This document shows, piece after piece, positions 58,752 through 64,000 of a stretch of 64,000 nucleotides of DNA. This stretch comes from Wyeomyia smithii (lineage: Eukaryota > Arthropoda > Insecta > Diptera > Culicidae): NCBI RefSeq assembly GCF_029784165.1, contig NC_073696.1, positions 183,103,998-183,167,997 of the forward strand. The letters run 5' to 3'. Each line of letters opens with the position of its first letter. Position 1 is the first letter of the stretch. The translations under genes were made by a program, and so were the position numbers. Under the pieces are notes generated by a model that made no database searches, had not been told where the DNA came from, and was given only the letters and a program-made list of their open reading frames with translations.

Positions 58752-59157
58752 GTGAGTACAAGAAAAATTTGTTTCCCATTTTACTGCTGACGAAGGTTTG
58801 TCAACCATCGCAAATAGTGATTATTACATGTGGTGAGATTGTACTAAAAACGGGAAATGTGCGTTTGTAAAAATGTTCAGAATTCAACATGACATGAAAT
58901 TTGACATATATGCATAACGTGGAAAAGAAACACTCGTTTACATTGTTTTGAGAGAATGACATGCATTCAGCCGGTTTGGATTTAGGAGACAATGTTTTTC
59001 TAAGCTCTACACGTTTTTGACATTCTAGGAGTGAGATTATGCCAAGCTATAAAAATCTGTCAAGTGTTTACGAAATTCATATTTACGATCGGTGTACACC
59101 AATACATTCGTATTATTCACATAGGTGGATGATCTAGTTTTGAAACTATTCCAATTA
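58752..59157. other. intron sequence, nothing recognised
   Basis: Follows the E-Syt donor. No exon-like frame or bounded repeat. Confidence 0.5.
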
Positions 59158-59252
59158 TTAGTGGCTGAAAGCTTAACGAGATCTTTAAACTGTAGGCCAA
59201 CAATTTGAAGAAGGAAAATTAAAATTACTGGTATGTCTTGTAAAATGTAACC
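59158..59252 (+). repeat. 95 bp direct repeat, copy 1
   Basis: AGTGGCTGAAAGCTTAACGA ... TAAAATGTAACCA, repeated at about 59874-59968 with two or three differences. The interval between the copies contains the dispersed repeat at 59308-59868. Confidence 0.8.
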
Positions 59253-59307
59253 AGCGATCCCAAATTCAGTAAAAAAGCATGTTTCAAACGTGTTTAAAAA
59301 AACTTTT

Positions 59308-59868
59308 GACTTTTTCCAACTTTTGAATAGAGTTTATTCACTGTGCGTCGTTATAGTAGCAGCCTTGTCCTTCAATCTTCTTGATGAATATTTTGACAAA
59401 ATTTATACGAGAAAGTGAAATATATCATTGTGGGAAAATATGTTATCATATTGGACTGCTCAGGAAAATAGCCACACGCTCAAAAATTAATCCATATTGA
59501 TTTTGACTACGGTTTCTTAAGCATGAATGAGTAATGATTTGATCACTAGAAGTTAATTTTCAGGATACACACAACATCGTCTTTGTCAAACATGATAAAA
59601 GATGCACAAAAAGTTTTGATTATCATCCGCGTCCCTCTACACAGACCTTTGCTGTGCGGTGAAATTCCAAAAGGATTTACTATGTATCAATATTCAACTG
59701 GTTAGTGGATAATATTGTTCACATTATCACTTTGAATCTAGTCCGTAGTATGACACACTTTGACAGTTCCTGTTGATCATGTTCATTAGTATGATAACAA
59801 CCGGGAAAATGTGAACATACTGGAAGAAGGCTAGCAGCTTTTCCCATCTTATCACACCTCTTTCTTCT
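59308..59868 (+). repeat. ~580 bp dispersed repeat, copy 2
   Basis: Same orientation as 55568-56150, with a few small deletions. It lies in the E-Syt intron between two 95 bp direct repeats. Confidence 0.8.
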
Positions 59869-59873
59869 TCTTA

Positions 59874-59968
59874 TAGTGGCTGAAAGCTTAACGAGATCTT
59901 GCAACTGTAGGCCAACAATTTGAAGAAGGAAAATTAAAATTACTGGTATGTCTTGTAAAATGTAACCA
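59874..59968 (+). repeat. 95 bp direct repeat, copy 2
   Basis: Partner of 59158-59252. Confidence 0.8.
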
Positions 59969-60039
59969 AAATTGATACACCTACCTTTTATACACTTAAT
60001 GACAAACGGTTTAATTCGGCATTGAACTCTTTTTTATAT

Positions 60040-61080
60040 TCGTGCTGAACCAGGGAGGAAAACCATTTTTAATAGTTTATTCTTGATTCTTTGAAGCATC
60101 TTCTTCCTGGTTGCATACCAAATAATAAATTCAAATTAATAACAGTTTATTCCTGATTCTGGATTGCCTGTTGATAAGAGGATAAAAACATTTTATTTAC
60201 TTATTGCACTTTGATTTGATATTCCCGATGTGCGTTTTGAAAATAAGATGTATATATTACTTTGTTAGACCAATTTAATCGCGCCGTTCATCGTAACAAC
60301 GTGATTATTGATGGATCACTGTCCTAATTGAAAATATAATTTTTTTAGTTTTTCATACATTGGAAGAAATCTTCCATTTTCGCAAGAATTAAAAAAGAAG
60401 GGTATCGGCTTTATTATCGTCAGGTTTGTCCAATTATCGTCCGGGGGGTTAATGAAGTCATAAAGACCTAATCTGTTGCAGGAAGATGCTCTGCATTATG
60501 AAGAACCATCATGCAAGAAACTAACGCTCTAAAACATCATTTAACCCCCGGACGATAATAGGTAAAACCTGACGAAAATAAAGCCGATTCTCTATATAGT
60601 TTTTTTTGCAGCCGGCAGCATATGACACGAAGGATTTCACCTTTTTTGAAAATACTTGTATCGTCACGAAACCAAGTTTTCTCACATCCCAGTGGTAAAT
60701 CAGAGAGATCAGGAATAAAAATATTATAACCTTCGAGAGCTTCCAGAAAGGTTTCGAATACTTTTCTCATAAAAATTTCATTTCGCAAGAGAGTGAATCT
60801 ATGTTTTATTTCCTCTTGTAGACATTGAAATATAACTTTCAAGGCAAAATCACGAGTCCTCTGGTATTGACGCCTCAGTGTGTTCTTCAGATATATAAAA
60901 AGTCAAAGTTCATTGCCAATAATTGGCGGAATCATTGATCCGGCCATTAAGAATTGAACTGTTCAAATCATCTAATGCTTTGTCAATCTCAGCATTATTT
61001 TGTAAAATAATAAAGTTTTCTTCAATCGCGGATCGATATCTATCCCAATGAGTCTTGTGATAACTTAACACAGAATTAAG
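60040..61080 (-). pseudogene. internally deleted Jockey-type relic
   Basis: Minus-strand blocks correspond to parts of the element at 61.2-64.0 kb. RFTLLRNEIFMRKV (near 60790) is followed almost directly by LPDLPLGCEKTWFRDDTSI (the RT catalytic region, near 60690), so the stretch between them is deleted. The 3' part (60040-60390) aligns at the DNA level to 61640-62060. A hairpin at 60403-60590 interrupts it. Stops and frameshifts are frequent. Confidence 0.7.
60403..60590. mobile_element. hairpin insertion in the Jockey relic
   Basis: TATCGGCTTTATTATCGTCAGG and ATTATCGTCCGGGGGGTTAA-type words at 60403-60452 return inverted at 60541-60590 with few mismatches, giving ~50 bp arms around ~88 bp. 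Compared with the intact copy (near 62040-62080), this segment is extra. Confidence 0.6.
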
Positions 61081-61212
61081 AACCTATTGCAATTTAAAAC
61101 AGATCCATGATATTTGTAAAAAGTTATCGAAGAATTTCTCGTCAACTCGACTGAGGGAATGTAACAAAACTTGTTGTGTGTGTAGATCTTACTATCCTTA
61201 GCAACTTTGCAG

Positions 61213-64000
61213 TTTTTTTTTGTTTTTCAAGATTTATCTGTACTATTTTTTTTTTAATAGGGGGGGGGGGGGGAGTATGTAATTATTTATTTATGTACTA
61301 AAATATCTATTCAGAATTAGTATTGTGTGTTCTGCCACAAATGGTGACATTTCAACACTATTATATATATTAGTACGCTTTTTAGTATTATTAAATGTTA
61401 TTAGCTTTCGCAGTTAAGATAATGTAATTGTAGGAAAATTATTAAACCTACTTGTCAAGAAAAAAAAGGAATAAAACGAAACTTAAAATAAACTTAAAAC
61501 TATCTTACTGACTATAAAGTGAGCTTATCGTTGCAATTGAGGGTTGCAACGATTTTTGTCGGAATTTGTTGATAATTTGGCTTGACATATTTTCTAATGT
61601 TTCTACATTAGTGAGCCCATGTAGCTCGTTCGTGCCAAACCAGGGAGGATGCTTCAAAATCATTTTCAAAAGTTTATTCTGGATCCTTTTAAGTGTCTTC
61701 TTCCTGGTTGCACAACAACTTGTCCAGATGGGAACTGCATATAACATTGCTGGCCTAAATATTTGTTTGTATATTTATTCTTGAGACAAAGTCTAGAATT
61801 CCTGTTGATAAGAGGATATAAACATTTGATATACTTATTGCACTTTGACTGGATATTTTCAATGTGCTCCTTGAAAGTAAGATTCTTATCATAAATTAGC
61901 CCTAAGTATTTAACTTGATCAGACCAATTTAAGACCACACCGTTCATTTTAATAACGTGGTTATGGGTGAGTTTGAGAAATGAAACTCTTGGCTTATGAG
62001 GAAAAATAATTAATTGTGTTTTAGAAGCATTCGGGGAAATCTTCCATTTTTGTAAGTATGAAGAAAATATATCTAAACTTTTTTGAAGCCGACTGCATAT
62101 AACACGAAGGCTTTTTCCTTTTGCGGAAATGCTTGTATCGTCACAAAACAGAGATTTCTCACAACCTGGTGGTAAATCAGGAAGATCAGAAGTAAAAATG
62201 TTATATAAGATTGGGCCGAAGATACTCCCCTGAGGTACACCAGCTCTAACAGGCAATCTATTAGATTTACCATTTAGATAGTTAACCTGGAGAGTGCGGT
62301 CAGTTAAAAAACTTTGTATCATTTTTGTGAGGTAAAGCGGAAAACTGAAATTTGACATTTTAGCTATTAAACCTTTATGCCAAACACTGTCGAATGCCTT
62401 TTCTATATCTAGAAGAGCAGCTCCAGTCGAATAGCCTTCAGATTTATTAGTTCGAATCATATTTGTTACTCTTAGTAACTGATGAGTAGTGGAATGCCCA
62501 TGGCGAAAACCAAACTGCTCATTTGCAAAAATTGAGTTCTCATTAATATGTGTTATCATTCTATTGAGAATTATTCTTTCAAAAAGTTTGCTACTAGAGG
62601 AAAGTAAACTAATTGGTCGATAACTTGATGCCTCAGCTGGATTCTTTTCGGGTTTTAAAAATGGAGTGACTTTAGCATTTTTCCATTTCGTAGGAAAATT
62701 TGCTAGTGCAAAGCATCTGTTAAAAATTTTTACCAAGAAATTTAAAGAGTTTTCGGGAAGTCTTTTGATGAGAATATAGAAAATCCCATCATCTCCTGGT
62801 GCTTTCATGTTTTTGAATTTTTTGAGAATAGTTCGCACCTCATTCAAGTTTGTCTCCAACACCTCTTCGGAAAGAAATTCTTGGGTGGTAATCTGATCAT
62901 ACTTTTGGTTTACTTCATTTTCAATAGGACTTACTACGTTCAAATTGGAGTTATGAACACTCTCAAACTGCTGAGCAAGTTTTTGAGATTTTTGTTCATG
63001 CGTTAGAAAAATGCAATCACCATCTTTAAGGACTGGAATGGGCTTCGAGGGTTTCTTAAGAACCTTCGAAAGCTTCCAGAAAGGTTTTGAATAAGGTTTT
63101 AGTTGTTCAACTTCTCTCATGAAATTCTCATTTCGCAAGAGAGTGAATCTATGTTTAATTTCCTTTTGTAATTCTTGAAAAATTATTTTCAAAGCAGGAT
63201 CACGAGATCTTTGGTATTGACGTCTCCGTATGTTCTTCAAACGTATGAGAAGTTGAAGTTCACTGTCAATAATTGGTGCATTAAATTTCACTCGAGCCTT
63301 AGGAACTGATAAATTCCGGGCATTGAGTATTAAGCTGCTAAAATTTTCTAATGCTCTGTCAATGTCAGCACTATTTTGTAAAATAATATCATCGTTCAAA
63401 TTTTCCTCGATCGTAGAACGATATATATCCCAATTAGTCTTGTTATAATTTAACACAGATCTAGTGGGATTTAAAATAGTTTCATGGGAAATAGAAAATG
63501 TTATGGGAAGATGATCAGAATCAAAGTCAGCATGAGTTAATAAATCACTGCATGAATGACTTTGATTTGTTAGTACCAAATCAATTGTAGATGGATTTCA
63601 ATAGAAGAATAACATGTAGGACCATTTGGAAATAAAACTGAATAGAATCCAGCCGAACAATCATTAAACAATATTTTTCCATTGAAATTGCTTTGAGCCT
63701 TATTCCAAGATCGATGTTTCGCATTAAAATCACCGATGATTAAAAATTTAGATTTATTTCTTGTGAGTTTTTGCAAATCTCCCTTGAAATAATTTTTTCG
63801 CTCACCAGTGCATTGAAAAGGCAAATACACTGCGGCTATAAATAAAATGCCAATACTTGTTTCAATTTCAATTCCCAAACACTCGATAACTTTGGTTTCA
63901 AGATGGGGTAAAACACGATGTTTTATTCGACGATGGATAACTATTGCAACTCATTCCGCGTCGAACACTCGACAGAAACGGACGTGCAAAGTGGTCGTTC
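61213..64000 (-). mobile_element. Jockey-type (Juan-like) non-LTR retrotransposon, cut by window edge
   Basis: An ORF2 with endonuclease and RT but no RNase H reads on the minus strand from the window edge to 61505. A ~290 bp 3' UTR and A-rich tail (T-rich on the plus strand at 61213-61252) follow, next to a 14 bp G run (61261-61274). Lack of RNase H and the protein motifs fit the Jockey clade, in which mosquito Juan elements fall. ORF1 and the 5' end lie outside the window. Confidence 0.75.
61505..63985 (-). pseudogene. Jockey-type ORF2: endonuclease and reverse transcriptase
   Basis: Endonuclease blocks are IAAVYLPF, LIIGDFNAKH and DSDHLPITFSI. RT blocks are MKAPGDDGIFYILIKRLP, RPISLLSSSSKLFE, GFRHGHSTTHQLL, ALLDIEKAFDSVWH, AGVPQGSIFGPILYNIF and FCDD at the catalytic site (Cys where Ala is usual, FADD). 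The C-terminus has PAMLYAVPIWTSCC and RIQNKLLKMIL. Frameshifts lie near 63,595 (endonuclease, before STIDLVLTNQ) and near 61,775 (C-terminus), and a stop lies near 63,950. The Cys-for-Ala change next to the catalytic Asp pair, with the frameshifts, indicates an inactive copy. Confidence 0.82.

Noticed and set aside
61255..61280. G run as a G-quadruplex or switch
   Set aside because: A single 14 bp homopolymer is not a quadruplex motif with separate tracts, and such runs are often assembly-sensitive.

Overview
The window is animal nuclear DNA, almost certainly from a culicine (Aedes-like) mosquito. The evidence is two split genes with GT-AG introns (TAF9 and an extended-synaptotagmin exon), AT-rich intergenic DNA, and a dense nested transposon load of mosquito type: RNase-H-bearing I-type non-LTR elements, an RTE element with a short tandem 3' tail, a Juan-like Jockey element, tRNA-derived SINEs, Helitrons ending in CTAG, and many palindromic MITEs. 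I see nothing prokaryotic (no operons, no CRISPR) and no tRNA or rRNA gene. Species and family names are inferred from sequence features and were not checked against a database.

Layout. 1-0.6 kb: degenerate ~115 bp repeats. 1.06-8.15 kb: a composite unit bounded by ~0.8-1.0 kb inverted arms, holding a Ulp1/C48-like protease reading frame and a nested Helitron. 8.55-14.69 kb: a full-length but inactivated I-type retrotransposon on the minus strand, with a target duplication. 15.6-17.3 kb: a decayed unit with a BED zinc finger. 17.4-19.9 kb: nested SINE, fold-back and SINE insertions. 21.1-23.8 kb: a 5'-truncated RTE element (minus). 24.35-32.34 kb: a second full-length I-type element (plus), whose ORF1 is split by a 2,043 bp fold-back element with a 5 bp target duplication. 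32.8-37.9 kb: smaller palindromic insertions. 39.1-40.2 kb: a possible secreted, Pro/Tyr-rich protein locus next to long (TA)n and (TAA)n tracts. 42.2-43.1 kb: the TAF9 gene (three exons). 43.4-46.7 kb: a hAT-type MITE and an old RTE relic carrying three smaller inverted-repeat insertions. 50-54.3 kb: Helitron pieces, a mariner relic and a 16-bp minisatellite element. 55-58.2 kb: repeats and a fold-back around (TA)n. 58.33-58.75 kb: one exon of an extended synaptotagmin. 59-64 kb: direct repeats, an internally disrupted Jockey relic and a larger Jockey element cut by the window edge.

The only cellular genes supported with confidence are TAF9 (complete CDS) and one E-Syt exon. They have no visible functional link. 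Every transposon reading frame I could follow is broken by stops, frameshifts or insertions. The most useful results are insertion events with exact boundaries (target duplications of 13, 12, 13, 9, 8, 5 and 3 bp), which give the order of nesting, and the long-inverted-repeat unit with a protease-like frame, which I cannot assign to a known superfamily.
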